Below are positions 11,311-21,916 of a stretch of 64,000 bases of DNA, piece after piece. The DNA comes from Lolium rigidum. Lineage: Eukaryota; Streptophyta; Magnoliopsida; Poales; Poaceae. How positions within the stretch are numbered: the first letter of the stretch is position 1; every line of letters starts with the position of its first letter. The position numbers and the translations under genes are program-made. The notes beneath the pieces are model-generated. The model was not told where the DNA came from, did not search any database, and was given only the letters and a program-made list of their open reading frames with translations. The stretch lies in assembly GCF_022539505.1 (NCBI RefSeq), contig NC_061508.1, positions 64,179,754-64,243,753 of the forward strand, in the 5' to 3' direction.

Positions 11311-11763
11311 TGAGTAGGTTCGGGGTCAAGGGGATATGCTTGTTGGTTCTTGGGTGCATATGATCTCTTTATTTCGAAATTCATCTTCTATACATTTTGA
11401 AATGTCAAGAAAGAATAAAACGAAAAATGCATGTGTACTTCTTCGCTTGCTATATACACATAAAATATTTCAATGGAAAATCGAATAGTAATTTGGGCTA
11501 TGTAAAAAAGAGTTACTCCGTAAAAAAATTGTGCTAACCATAAGGCTTTTTATGAGACATGTTTTCTCTCTTTTTTTACATCGACCATGAAAAAAACTTG
11601 TTTTTTTACATCAACCATGAAAAATACTTTTTTACATCGACCATGAAAAATACTAGGAATTTGCTAAAGTTATATTTTCCATCTTGTACAAAATTAAAAA
11701 TATCTTTAAAACAAACAAATCTCTAATGTCTAGGTCTAACATCTCTACTAGTAGTAGTATATA
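11311..11763. other. Non-coding AT-rich spacer
   Basis: Nothing gene-like is seen. A short phrase, TTTTTTACATC(G/A)ACCATGAAAAA, is repeated three times at about 11,570-11,650. Confidence 0.5.
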
Positions 11764-11791
11764 CTAGTAAATTGCACGTGCCTTGCACGTG
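11764..11791 (-). mobile_element. Helitron-like 3' terminus (minus strand)
   Basis: On the minus strand a perfect stem CACGTGC-AAG-GCACGTG (11,791-11,775) is followed 7 bases later by CTAG (11,767-11,764), with T next in the flank. This is the canonical Helitron 3' hairpin plus CTRR end. The element would extend toward higher coordinates and could include decayed gene A (12,136-13,640). The 5' TC end was not located. Confidence 0.6.
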
Positions 11792-12135
11792 AGAGCTCTT
11801 TTTTTTAGTGAAACAACTTCGATGCAATAAGAATTCTATGTTTTTTAACAAAGGAGGGAGGCCCAAGGGCTTGGATACCATTAAGTGCAACAGAGGGGTA
11901 CATATTACAGATTGCAGTCAACAGTCACTTGGGTTGAAAGCCAATGCAAGCCCGCCTACATGATAGCAGGATTTTGTGAAGCTTTTTAACTTAATTGGTC
12001 AAACATGCGAAGCATGTGCCATTTACTTGTACAACTTTATCGGAAAATAATTACTTGTACAAGCTAGTTCCCCTAAGTACTACCACCACATAAGTAAACA
12101 AAGGAACCGGGGACATCATCAACTGAAACAACAAT
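11792..12135. other. Non-coding spacer inside the putative Helitron
   Basis: No ORF, RNA gene or repeat was recognised beyond homopolymer runs. Confidence 0.4.
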
Positions 12136-13250
12136 CTATTCATATAGCGGCTCTTGCATCACCCTTTGAAAATCATCTACCTGCAAAGATGAGTGCAGAG
12201 TTTCTGCTCGTGCTTTCACCTGTTCCAAGATCGTCCGGTTGATCTCATGGACATCTGCATCAGCCAAAGCGGTAACCAAGTTGCCGGCCACTAGCTTCGC
12301 AGATCGACAACGACATGTAGGCCATCTTGAATTGTAGAATTCCATCCTCGGTTCATTTCTTTGTTCCGCCAAGTGGCCACATCCAAGTCCTTTTGAAGAC
12401 GCCTAATCTTAGCTTCCCCGGTGCCACATCCTTCGTTTTGTTCCTACAAACGTTTGCATCAACGGAACTACGGACATCTGTGCTACAATGCTGCTTGGCG
12501 GGGACATGAGCGATCACTTGCTTCGCGATTTGCCATGCATTAAATCAATCGGCAGATTAAAAGGAAATATGTTGGTTGATTCATGTCACCACTTTGAGCA
12601 ACCCATGAGTTTCTAAACCTTAAATGGAGTCTAAAACATTGCAATAAAAGGGTGGGTGCATCATTTGGATGCGAGAGGCCGGGCGACCCTATTTTGAAGA
12701 AAAAATTAGGAAATCTGAAATCTATATCTATATCTCTACCATCTATACCACTCCACTCCTGTTGACGAGTTTGATCTCTTTCAGTACATTAGATTATGTC
12801 ATGTTTAAAACACTATTATAAAATTACCTCCTTAATGTTGAGCTCAGGAGGATCCAGATGTGCTGATCCTAGGTGGACCCTCAAATGATTGCTTGCTAGA
12901 ACAATAGGACCAAATCTCGCCTCCTTTCTACCAATGTCTGCATCACTGGTGCGCTCACTGTCTTTGTTAGGAACATGAGCAGTGGCTAGCTGCTGTAAAT
13001 CAAAGTTCATCAAATCAATCAGCAAACAACACATATGAAATTTGAGCAGTGCGGCTAAATACCTTCTTCAGCAGCAGCCCCACGGGATCGTCCTTTTGGC
13101 GGCACATCACACGGGTGAAAAATCTCGGCAACGACTTGGGGTGCGGTGATTTTGTCCCATTCCACGGTATGCCGATCGAGGCTGCAATTATCTTATTATG
13201 CAAGATATTTTGCCTCCGAGATTCTTCGTAGGCATTCTCGAGTGGAATAT
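12136..13250 (-). pseudogene. Decayed spliced gene A, relative of gene B
   Basis: Exons with GT/AG borders on the minus strand: 13,250-13,063 (starts IPLENAYEESRRQNIL, ends GLLLKK before GTATTT); 12,992-12,828 (QLATAHVPNKDSERTSD ... ELNIKE before GTAATT); and about 12,560-12,136 in several frames, including a coiled-coil-like EAKIRRLQKDLDVATWRNKE and a last open stretch ending LYE-stop. The first exon resembles the first exon of gene B (Y/N-E-x-x-x-x-RR-x-x-I pattern), and the upstream GC-rich DNA is shared. The Transposase_24 core itself is not seen here. Frameshifts in the third exon suggest decay. Function unknown; the link to En/Spm genes is by relation to gene B. Confidence 0.5.
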
Positions 13251-13640
13251 CTAGCAGGCATTACAAAAAAAACAGATGCTAATAACAAGCAGTGGAAGCA
13301 AGCAATAAACTAGTCTCGGAAATCAAATACATAACAAAAGCTGCCGGACAAAGTGTTCAACCTTGGTCGGCGGGGAGGTGGCGCGTTGGCCGTTCGGTTT
13401 GGTTCGGTGGATCATGGTGGCGCTTTGTGTACCGATCTCGCCGGCCGGTACGATGAACCGGTGAGTCGGGGAAGCGGATCCGACGAAGCGGACGGAGTGT
13501 GGTTGACGGCGTCGGCTGGGCGGCTCCGGCGCGGTGGATGTCGGCTACGGATGGAGGAGCGAGAGGGAGCGAGACGGACTAGGAGCGAGGTAGGGAGAGA
13601 GGCCCTTGCTTGTCCGTGGGTGTGGCTGGATATAGGGGAA
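13251..13640 (-). other. 5' region of decayed gene A
   Basis: GC-rich DNA sharing ordered blocks with 10,471-10,990 (for example TGGCGCTTTGTGTACCGATC and GATGTCGGCTACGGA). It is probably promoter or first exon of the duplicated gene. Confidence 0.45.
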
Positions 13641-14018
13641 ATGAAAGCCCTAGAAGATAGCATCCTGCTAATATCCTAGTACAAAACAATTGAACTAGAA
13701 AATCCCGCCAATATATGGTGCTTGAATTGCGGGCGGCTCATAGCTTGTGCACAAATAAAATGGGAAAATCCAAAAAATGTAGTTCAACAAAAAAAAACTC
13801 TAGTAGGCAAAGTCGCTAGCTCGCCATGAGACGATGCACTCCGCCAAAAAAATGTGACAAGCTAGTTTGCTATGGATCTTGCATTAACCCTGCTCGATAA
13901 AATGGTGGGCACAAAAGACAAGCTAAATCAAAAATAATGGTGGTAGAAAGATGTAAACTCTTCAATGTAAACTCTACTAAACGGGGCCAACTCCAAAACA
14001 TGCCTCATATTATTTGTA
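13641..14018. other. Non-coding spacer
   Basis: AT-rich with A-runs. No gene or repeat was recognised. Confidence 0.4.
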
Positions 14019-14108
14019 CTTCCTCCGGTCCATATTAAGCTGCCACTAAAATGGATGTATCTACAAATACATCCATTTGAGTGGCATGTATATGGATAGG
14101 AGTAGTAG
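14019..14108. mobile_element. Short Stowaway-like MITE
   Basis: The left end CTTCCTCCGGTCCATATTAA is mirrored by the right end TATATGGATAGGAGTA. The interior ATGGATGTATCTACAAATACATCCAT is inverted. The ends are flanked by TA. It is about 90 bp and has no ORF. Confidence 0.6.
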
Positions 14109-14130
14109 ATCAAGGAGTTGCGAGACGAGT

Positions 14131-14262
14131 GGAGGAAATGAGGTGGGGAGGAGGAGGGTGACGACCAGACCCCCACCTCCACGGCACCGCATAAATAGAA
14201 GCTAAAATATGTGAAACAGTGGAGGAAATGAGGTGGGGAGGAGGAGGGCGACGACCAGACCC
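14131..14262. repeat. Direct repeat of about 42 bp
   Basis: GTGGAGGAAATGAGGTGGGG plus the following 23 bases occur at 14,131-14,172 and again at 14,220-14,262 with one difference (GGGTGACG versus GGGCGACG). The copies are separated by about 47 bp of unrelated sequence. Confidence 0.8.
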
Positions 14263-14387
14263 GATAACAGTACTCCCCCCGGTCGAACTGCTCCTCATGT
14301 CGCGCAAGGTGAAAAAAGGGGTATTTTTTCATTGACTTGATGGAGAAAAAAAAATCTTCTTTTTAGCCCCAGCGTCACCGCAGATCA

Positions 14388-14774
14388 GGTGACATGCACC
14401 TATTGCATGTCACCGTGTGACATGCGGTTTAAATTCAAATTTAAACATTGCGAACAAATCTGGAAAAAATCATGCATGTTCACAGCACATATTAAAATAA
14501 CCCCTAAAAATTTCAGATCAAAATTCGAAACATACATCGAGAAAAAAAAGAGAAATCTGTCATGAATAGTTCCCGAATTCAAATCTGAGTTTCTATGTAG
14601 ACTATTCACATCTGAGTTTCTCTTTTTTGTTTCTCGATGTATATTTCGAATTTTGATCTGAAATTTTTAGGGGTTATCTTAATATGTGCTGTGAACGTGC
14701 ATGATTTATTTCAGATTTTTTCGCAATGTTTCAATTTGGATTTAGGCCGCATGTCACACGGGGTGCATGTCACC
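14388..14774. mobile_element. 387-bp foldback element
   Basis: The left arm starts GGTGACATGCACC and the right arm ends GGTGCATGTCACC. The two halves translate on opposite strands into nearly the same peptide (core SNFDLKFLGVILICAVN), which shows how well the arms match. The centre is near 14,581-14,620. The left arm carries an extra 12-15 bases (TATTGCATGTCACCG). It could be a foldback MITE; a long hairpin RNA would form if transcribed. No ORF is credible. Confidence 0.75.
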
Positions 14775-14929
14775 TCGCTACCGCTCGAGAAATGGAGGCC
14801 CTCTCCGTTGGGCTCCAATAAAAGCTTCCTTTGCTCGTGTCGGACTGTTGAAGACGGTGGCAAGTGCATGTCGAGGGGACGAGAGAATAAATTGCGTCCA
14901 CGCGTCGGCGCGTGCTTGTCTACCCCAAA
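14775..14929. other. Short unique spacer before the satellite array
   Basis: The sequence contains no recognised element. The first satellite motif, CCCTAAACTCTG, begins at about 14,929. Confidence 0.4.
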
Positions 14930-17900
14930 CCCTAAACTCTGTCTTATGAAGTCAAGCATGCATGAAGAGAAGTGGTTTTTGGTTTCAAACATGGAAATTT
15001 CAAAAACCCTCCCAAGAGCTACATTTTGGAGTGACTAATTATTCATATTCATGATTTAAACTTGTTTAAATGGGCATAAAAATGGGCATAAAATTCAAAA
15101 TAAATCAAAATAAATGAAAAACCAAGGCACATAGTCTTCTTATGTCATATAGTAAGCATTCAATTAAGTTGATAAACAAGGTCTAGACATATTCAAACCA
15201 GAAAAATCATGTATCTCCCGGTAACCACTGAACTCTGTCATATGAAGTCAAGCATGAAGAGATGTGGTTTTTGGTTTCAAACATGGAAATTTCGAAAACC
15301 CTCCCAAGAGCTTCATTTTGGAGTGACTAAGAAGCATACATGCTTACTTTTTCATATTCATGTTTTAAACTTGTTCAAATCTTGGTCAACCCTAGGATTT
15401 GACCAAGATTCAAATGGGCATAAAAATTCAAAAAAAACAATGAAAAACCAAGGTCTTCTTATGTCATATAGTAAGCATTTAATTAAGTTGATAAACAAGG
15501 TCTAGACATATTAAACCTGAAAATTCATGTATCTACCCCCTAACCCTAAACTCTGTCTTATGAAGTCAAGCATGAATGGTGAAGAGAAGTGGTTTTTGGT
15601 TTCAAACATGGAAATTTCAAAAACCCTCCCAAGAGCTTCATTTTGGAGTGACTAAGAAGGATACATGCTTACTTTGTCATATTCATGTTTTAAACTTGTT
15701 TAAGTCATGGTCAAACCTAGGATTTGACCAAGATTCAAATGGGCATAAAAATTCAAAAAAAATCAAAAACCAAAGCACATAGTCTGTGTATGTCATATAG
15801 TAAGCATTCAAGTTGATAAACAAGGTCTAGACATATTCAAACCAGAAAAATCATGGAAATTTCAAAAACCTCCTGCGAGCTTCATTTTGGAGTGACTAAG
15901 AAGGATCGATGCATGTTACTTTTCATATTCATGTTTTAAACTTGTTTAAATCTTGGTCAAACCTAGGATTTGACCAAGATTCAACAAATGGGGATAAAAT
16001 TCAAAAAAAAGCAATAAAATGAAAAACCAATGCACATAGTCTTCTTATGTCATATAATAAGCATACAATTAAGTTGATAAACAAGGTCTAGACATATTCA
16101 AACCAGAAAAATCATGTATGTGGCTACCCCTAACCCTAAACTCTGTCTTATGAAGTCAAGCATGAAGAGATGTGGTTTTTGGTTTCAAACATGGAAATTT
16201 CAAAAACCCTCCCAAGAGCTTCATTTTGGAGTGACTAAGAAGCATACATGCTTACCTTTTCATATTCATGTTTAAAACTTGTTCAAATCTTGGTCAAACC
16301 TAGGATTTGACCAAGATTCAAATGGGCATAAAAATTCAAAAAAAATGAAAAACCAAGGTCATCTTATATATGTCATATAATAAGCATTCAATTAAGTTGA
16401 TAAACAAGGTCTAGACATATTAAACCTGAAAAATCATGTATCTACCCCTAACCCTAAACTCCGTCTTATGAAGTCAAGCATGCATGGTGAAGATAAGTGG
16501 TTTTTGGTTTCAAACATGGAAATTTCAAAAACCCTACTAATTAAGAGCTTCATTTTGGAGTGACTAAGAAGGATACATGCTTACTTTTTCATATTCATGT
16601 TTTAAACTTGTTTAAGTCATGGTCAAACCTAGGATTTGACCAAGATTTAAATGGGCATAAAAATTCAACAACAAAATCATAAACCAAAGCACATAGTCTT
16701 TGTATGTCATATAGTAAGCATTCAAGTTGATAAACAAGGTCTAGACATATTCAAACCAGAAAAATAATGGAAATTTCAAAAACCTCCCACGAGCTTCATT
16801 TTGGAGTGACTAAGAAGGATCGATACAGGCTTACTTTTTCATATTCATGTTTTAAACTTGTTTAAATCTTGGTCAAACCTAGGATTTGACCAAGATTCAA
16901 CAAATGGGGATAAAAATTCAAAAAGTAATCAATAAAATGAAAAATCAGTGCACATATTATTCTTATGTCATATAGTAAGCATTCAATGAAGTTGATAAAC
17001 AAGGTCTATATATTATCAAACCAAAAAAATCATGTATATATCTACCCTAACCCTAAACTCTGTCTTATGAAGTCAAGCATGCATGAAGAGAAGTGGTTTT
17101 TGGTTTCAAACATGCAAATTTCAAAAACCCTCCCAAGAGTTACATTTTGGAGTGACTAATTAAGAAGGATAGATGCTTAATTTTTATATTCATGATTTAA
17201 ATTTGTTAAAACCATGGTCAAACCTAGGATTTGACCAAGATTCAAATGGGCATAAGAATTTAAAAAAAATCAAAAAATGAAAAAGCAATGCACACATAGT
17301 CTTCTTATGTCATATAGTAAGCATTCTCAATTAAGTTGATTTTAGAGTGACTAAGAAGGATGCAGGCTTCCCTTTTCATTTTCATGTTTTAAACTTGTTT
17401 AAATCTTGGTCAAACCTAGGATTTGACCAAAAGATTCAAATGGGCATAAAATTTCGGGAAAAAATCAAAAGAATGAAAAAACAAAGGACATAGCATTCTT
17501 ATGTCATATATATAGTAAGCATTCAAGTTGATAAACAAGGTCTAGACATATTCAGACTAGAAAATCATGTATATATCTACCCCTAACCCTAAACTCTGTC
17601 TTATGAAGTCAAGCATGCATGAAGAGAAGTGGTTTTTGGTTTCAAACATGCAAATTTCAAGAACCCTCCCAAGATTTACATTTTGGAGTGACTAAGAAGG
17701 ATAGATGCTTAATTTTTATATTCGTGATTTAAATTTGTTTAAACCATGGTCAAACCTAGGATTTGGCCAAGATTCAAATGGGCATAAGAATTAAAAAAAA
17801 TCAAAAAATGAAAAACCAAGGCACATATAGTCTTCTTATGTCATATAGTAAGCATTCTCAATTAAGTTGATTTTAGAGTGACTAAGAAGGATGCAGGCTT

Positions 17901-19193
17901 CCCTTTTCATTTTCATGTTTTAAACTTGTTTAAATCTTGGTCAAACCTAGGATTTGACCAAAAGATTCAAATGGGCATAAAATTTCAGGAAAAAATCAAA
18001 AGAATGAAAAAACAAAGGACATAGCATTCTTATGTCATATATATAGTAAGCATTCAAGTTGATAAACAAGGTCTAGACATATTCAAACTAGAAAATCATG
18101 TATATATCTACCCCTAACCCTAAACTCTGTCTTATGAAGTCAAGCATGCATGAAGAGAAGTGGTTTTTGGTTTCAAACATGCAAATTTCAAGAACCCTCC
18201 CAAGATTTACATTTTGGAGTGACTAAGAAGGATAGATGCTTAATTTTTATATTCATGATTTAAATTTGTTTAAACCATGGTCAAACCTAGGATTTGGCCA
18301 AGATTCAAATGGGCATAAGAATTTAAAAAAAATCAAAAAATGAAAAACCAAGGCACATATAGTCTTCTTATGTCATATAGTAAGCATTCTCAATTAAGTT
18401 GATTTTAGAGTGACTAAGAAGGATGCAGGCTTCCCTTTTCATTTTCATGTTTTAAACTTGTTTAAATCTTGGTCAAACCTAGGATTTGACCAAAAGATTC
18501 AAATGGGCATAAAATTTCAGGAAAAAATCAAAAGAATGAAAAAACAAAGGACATAGCATTCTTATGTCATATATATAGTAAGCATTCAAGTTGATAAACA
18601 AGGTCTAGACATATTCAAACTAGAAAATCATGTATATATCTACCCCTAACCCTAAACTCTGTCTTATGAAGTCAAGCATGCATGAAGAGAAGTGGTTTTT
18701 GGTTTCAAACATGCAAATTTCAAGAACCCTCCCAAGATTTACATTTTGGAGTGACTAAGAAGGATAGATGCTTAATTTTTATATTCATGATTTAAATTTG
18801 TTTAAACCATGGTCAAACCTAGGATTTGACCAAGATTCAAATGGGCATAAGAATTTAAAAAAAATCAAAAAATGAAAAACCAAGGCACATATAGTCTTCT
18901 TATGTCATATAGTAAGCATTCTCAATTAAGTTGATTTTAGAGTGACTAAGAAGGATGCAGGCTTCCCTTTTCATTTTCATGTTTTAAACTTGTTTAAATC
19001 TTGGTCAAACCTAGGATTTGACCAAAAGATTCAAATGGGCATAAAATTTCAGGAAAAAATCAAAAGAATGAAAAAACAAAGGACATAGCATTCTTATGTC
19101 ATATATATAGTAAGCATTCAAGTTGATAAACAAGGTCTAGACATATTCAAACTAGAAAATCATGTATATATCTACCCCTAACCCTAAACTCTG
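14930..19193. repeat. Satellite array with higher-order structure
   Basis: Tandem monomers of about 295-318 bp contain CTCTGTCTTATGAAGTCAAG, GGTTTTTGGTTTCAAACATG, TTTTGGAGTGACTAAGAAG and a 27-bp dyad. Full monomers start (CTCTGTCTTA position) at 14,937, 15,233, 15,551, 16,141, 16,459, 17,058, 17,594, 18,125, 18,657 and 19,189. Shortened monomers lie between some of them. The pattern is long-long-short with period about 908-917 bp from 15,233 to 17,058, then long-short with period 531-536 bp from 17,058 to 19,189. The long-short copies look nearly identical by eye. Long monomers carry a short telomere-like CCCTAACCCTAAACT. RT2 interrupts the array at 19,194. Confidence 0.9.
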
Positions 19194-20267
19194 TGATGAG
19201 GTCTAAGACCCCGTGTGAGGCCCGATCTTGCGGATTGACGTCGAAACCAAAGGGGGAGATGGGAAAACGCGAGGAACACGAAGAACACGGTGATGAACAC
19301 GAGGAACTCCGAGACTCACGCACGCACACCAACCCGATGCACCCGATGCTTACCTCCGTGGCTCGATGGACCACGCCAATAGAATCTCCGTGGAAGAGAC
19401 ACGCGGTAGAATTCCCCGGAGAGAGATTGGGATTGGAGAGGAAGAGCTTGGGGAAGGAGAGAGAGTAACAAGTACTAGAATCTCCTTCAACAAGATCTAA
19501 GTCAACAACCAAGGTGCCTTGATTACGAGAGGGATGATACCCAAGGGAGACTAAGCTCAAAGTTAGGGTTTGAGTTCAAAACAAGTCTAAAGAGCTAATG
19601 AGGGGTTCCGGCTACTTATATAGGCACACACGGCCGGCAAGGGCGAGCAGTACGCAAAAGGATAAGTTAAGGCGGTTTGGTGGGGCACTCTCGTCGGGTC
19701 CGGTTTGGGATCCGGTCGAGACCGGGCTCGGGACCGGGCTGTCCGGTCACGGGTCCGGTCTGGCCGGGCTCTGTGGCCGGCGGGCCGGTCGAGTCCGGTC
19801 GACCGGTCGGAAGCCGGATTCTGCGAGGTTTCCGGTCGTCGTCCGGTACGAGGGGGCTGGCCGGTTTCCGACCGGTCGGCCGGGCCTGTGACCGGGGAGC
19901 CGGTTGTAGGTCCGGTCCGGCCGGGTCCTTGACCGGCCAGCGTCCGTCTCTTCCTTGGAGCGCTTCGAGCGACGTCGGCTTCGGCTCCGTGATCATCTTC
20001 ATGTCCAGCTGCTTCTCTCCCAGCTGCTTCTCTCCCTCCCTTGGCCTTGGCGCCTTCTCCTCTCCGAGGTCTTGATGCGGCTTGTACCTAATGACACATA
20101 GCACGTCGGCATGAGGTAGCAATCCATCCAAAGGGGTACCAAGATCAAGGGTAGTGAGGAGCGAGTTCACCTCATCATGTAGAGCCTTGGCTCGGGCTCG
20201 TGTCATTGGTCCACTTGGGGGACTAGTTGGTCTTGATGGAGTGTCGTCGGTGAGCGGGGCTACATCA
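19194..20267 (-). repeat. RT2 3' LTR (1,074 bp)
   Basis: It has the same ends as the RT1 LTR (TGATGTAGCCCCGCTCACC ... GACCTCATCA). A TATA-like CTATATAAG lies at about 19,616-19,624 (minus). The GACCGG-motif cluster spans about 19,690-19,945. The integrase reading frame continues into it from the internal region. Confidence 0.9.
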
Positions 20268-21077
20268 TCTCCCCCTTGGGAAAGAGTCGTCCTCGACTCG
20301 TGGCCTTCCTCATCTCCATGATAGGGTGACAGGTCGGAGACATTGAACGTGTTGCTCACCAAGTACTTGGAGGTGGGGATGTCGATGACGTAAGCGTTGT
20401 TGTTGATGCGTTTGAGGACCTTGAAGGGACCATCTCCTCTTGGCTTGAGCTTCGAATTGCGGTCATGAGGGAATCTTTCCTTCCGGAGGTGGATCCAAAC
20501 GAGGTCGCCTTCCTCAAAGATGCGTTCCTTCTTCTTGGCGTTGAGTCTTGTAGCTTGACGAAGCACATGTTCTTGAATGGTAGCTCTTGTCTCTTCATGA
20601 AGTTTCTTGACGGCGGCGGTGCGCTTGTCGAAGTCCATGTTGATCCGCTCATGAAGTGGGAGCGGGAGCATGTCGAGTGCCGTGAGCGGCTCAAACCCGT
20701 AGACGACCATGAAGGGACTCCTTGATGTAGTCGAGTGCTTGGCGCGGTTGTAGGCGAACTCCGCGTGTGGAATGCATTCCTCCCATGACTTCAAGTTTTT
20801 CTTCACGAGTATGCGTAGAAGGGTGGATAGGCTTCGATTGACCACTTCCGTTTGGCCGTCCGTTTGCGGGTGCGAGGATGATGAGAATAAGAGCTTCACT
20901 CCAAACTTGGCCATGAGCGACTTCCAAAGATAACTCATGAACTTGACATCTCGATCCGACACAATGCTTCGCGGCACTCCATGTAGGCGAACGATTTCCC
21001 TGAAAAACAACGAAGCAATGTGTGAAGCATCATCGCTCTTATGGCAAGGTATGAAATGAGCCATCTTAGAGAATCTA
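19667..21077 (-). pseudogene. pol: RT2 pol 3' end: integrase C-terminal part reading into the LTR
   Basis: Integrase inserts element cDNA into the genome. The open frame (about 465 codons from an internal Met at 21,064) begins just after the point where the first catalytic Asp region would lie. It keeps SDRDVKF (second Asp), HPQTDGQTEVVNRSL (Glu), a GDLVWIHLRKERFP stretch typical of gypsy integrase tails, and NVSDLSPYHGD. The PPT lies inside the frame. The frame then continues about 200 codons into the 3' LTR through a TRARAKALHDEVNSLL stretch and a Pro/Gly/Arg-rich GACCGG tract to a stop at 19,667. The N-terminus was removed by RT3, so the gene is dead. Confidence 0.85.
20268..20290 (-). other. 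RT2 polypurine tract
   Basis: The minus strand reads AAGGGGGAGA directly before the 3' LTR TG. This is the usual plus-strand DNA priming site. RT4 has GTGGGGGGAGA at the equivalent place (28,609-28,619). Confidence 0.8.
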
Positions 21078-21916
21078 TGATGCAGCCCCGCCTATCGTCG
21101 ACGCTACACCATGGCTAAGGAGTCCTTCCTCTCTATGGTCGACCTCAACGCCAACTCGAATGGTATGCTACCTCATGCCTATCGTCATGGTGTCTATAGG
21201 TGCCGACATCGACAAGGACCAAGAGAGAAGGAACTTCCATGGTGCAAGGAAGAAGGAAGAAGAAGAAGGAAAGAAGAGAAGAAGGAAGAGGGAGGAGGAG
21301 GCCCAGCCGGCCCAGAGTCCGGTCCGACCGGGCCCCGGACCGACCTGCCCGGTTGGCGACCGGTCGGCCGGCTCCACAACCGGACCGCCGGTCCCAGAGC
21401 CCGGTCCGACCGGCCCCGGACCGGATCCGACGGGAACTACCCACCAAACTGCCTAAGTTACCCACTTATGTACCTTTTCGCCATGTGTTGTCTTGTAGGC
21501 CTATATATAGACCCAAGACACCCCCTTACCTCTTTAGACATGATTTAGGCTTAGATGTGGATTTGAGCTTTGTCTCCCTAGGGTTTCATCCCCTTTGTAT
21601 CAAGGCTACCCTTGTTGGATGATTGGATTTGTGAGGGTGAGATTCTAGTGCCACCCACTCTCTCTCCCACTCCTAGATTCATCTCCCTCACCGATCTCTC
21701 ACTCCGAGATTCTACCGCGCGTCTCTCCCGGGTTGATTCTATTGGCGTGGTCCATCGAGCCACGGGGGTAAGTATCGATTGTATCGGGTTGGTGTGCGTG
21801 CGTGAGTTCTTCGTGTTCTTCGTGTTCATCGTGTTCTTCGCGCTCTCCCTCTCTCCCTCCTTGGATTTCGGGTCAACCGCAAGATCGGGCCACACACGGG
21901 GTCTTAGACCTCATCA
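21078..21916 (+). repeat. RT3 5' LTR (839 bp)
   Basis: It opens TGATGCAGCCCCGCC and ends GACCTCATCA. A TATA-like CTATATATAG lies at about 21,500-21,510. GACCGG-type motifs cluster at 21,300-21,435. It is shorter than the RT1/RT2 LTR, but its last 340 bp is clearly homologous. Confidence 0.85.

Larger units (their letters stand above)
19194..21077 (-). mobile_element. RT2: 3' part of a Ty3/gypsy retrotransposon
   Basis: Minus strand. Integrase-coding internal DNA (21,077-20,268) is followed by a polypurine tract (AAGGGGGAGA at about 20,277-20,268) and the 3' LTR (20,267-19,194). The other, 5', part is missing because RT3 inserted at 21,078. RT2 sits inside the satellite; the five bases before its LTR are CTCTG. 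Confidence 0.9.

Noticed and set aside
14637..15038. 133-codon plus-strand ORF
   Set aside because: It spans the right arm of the foldback and the start of the satellite; the same peptide appears on the other strand.
14930..19193. Telomere or interstitial telomeric array
   Set aside because: CCCTAACCCTAAACT occurs only once per long monomer and is not tandemly repeated; the satellite monomer is otherwise unrelated.
14930..19193. CRISPR array
   Set aside because: Repeats are long, contiguous monomers without unique spacers, in a plant context.
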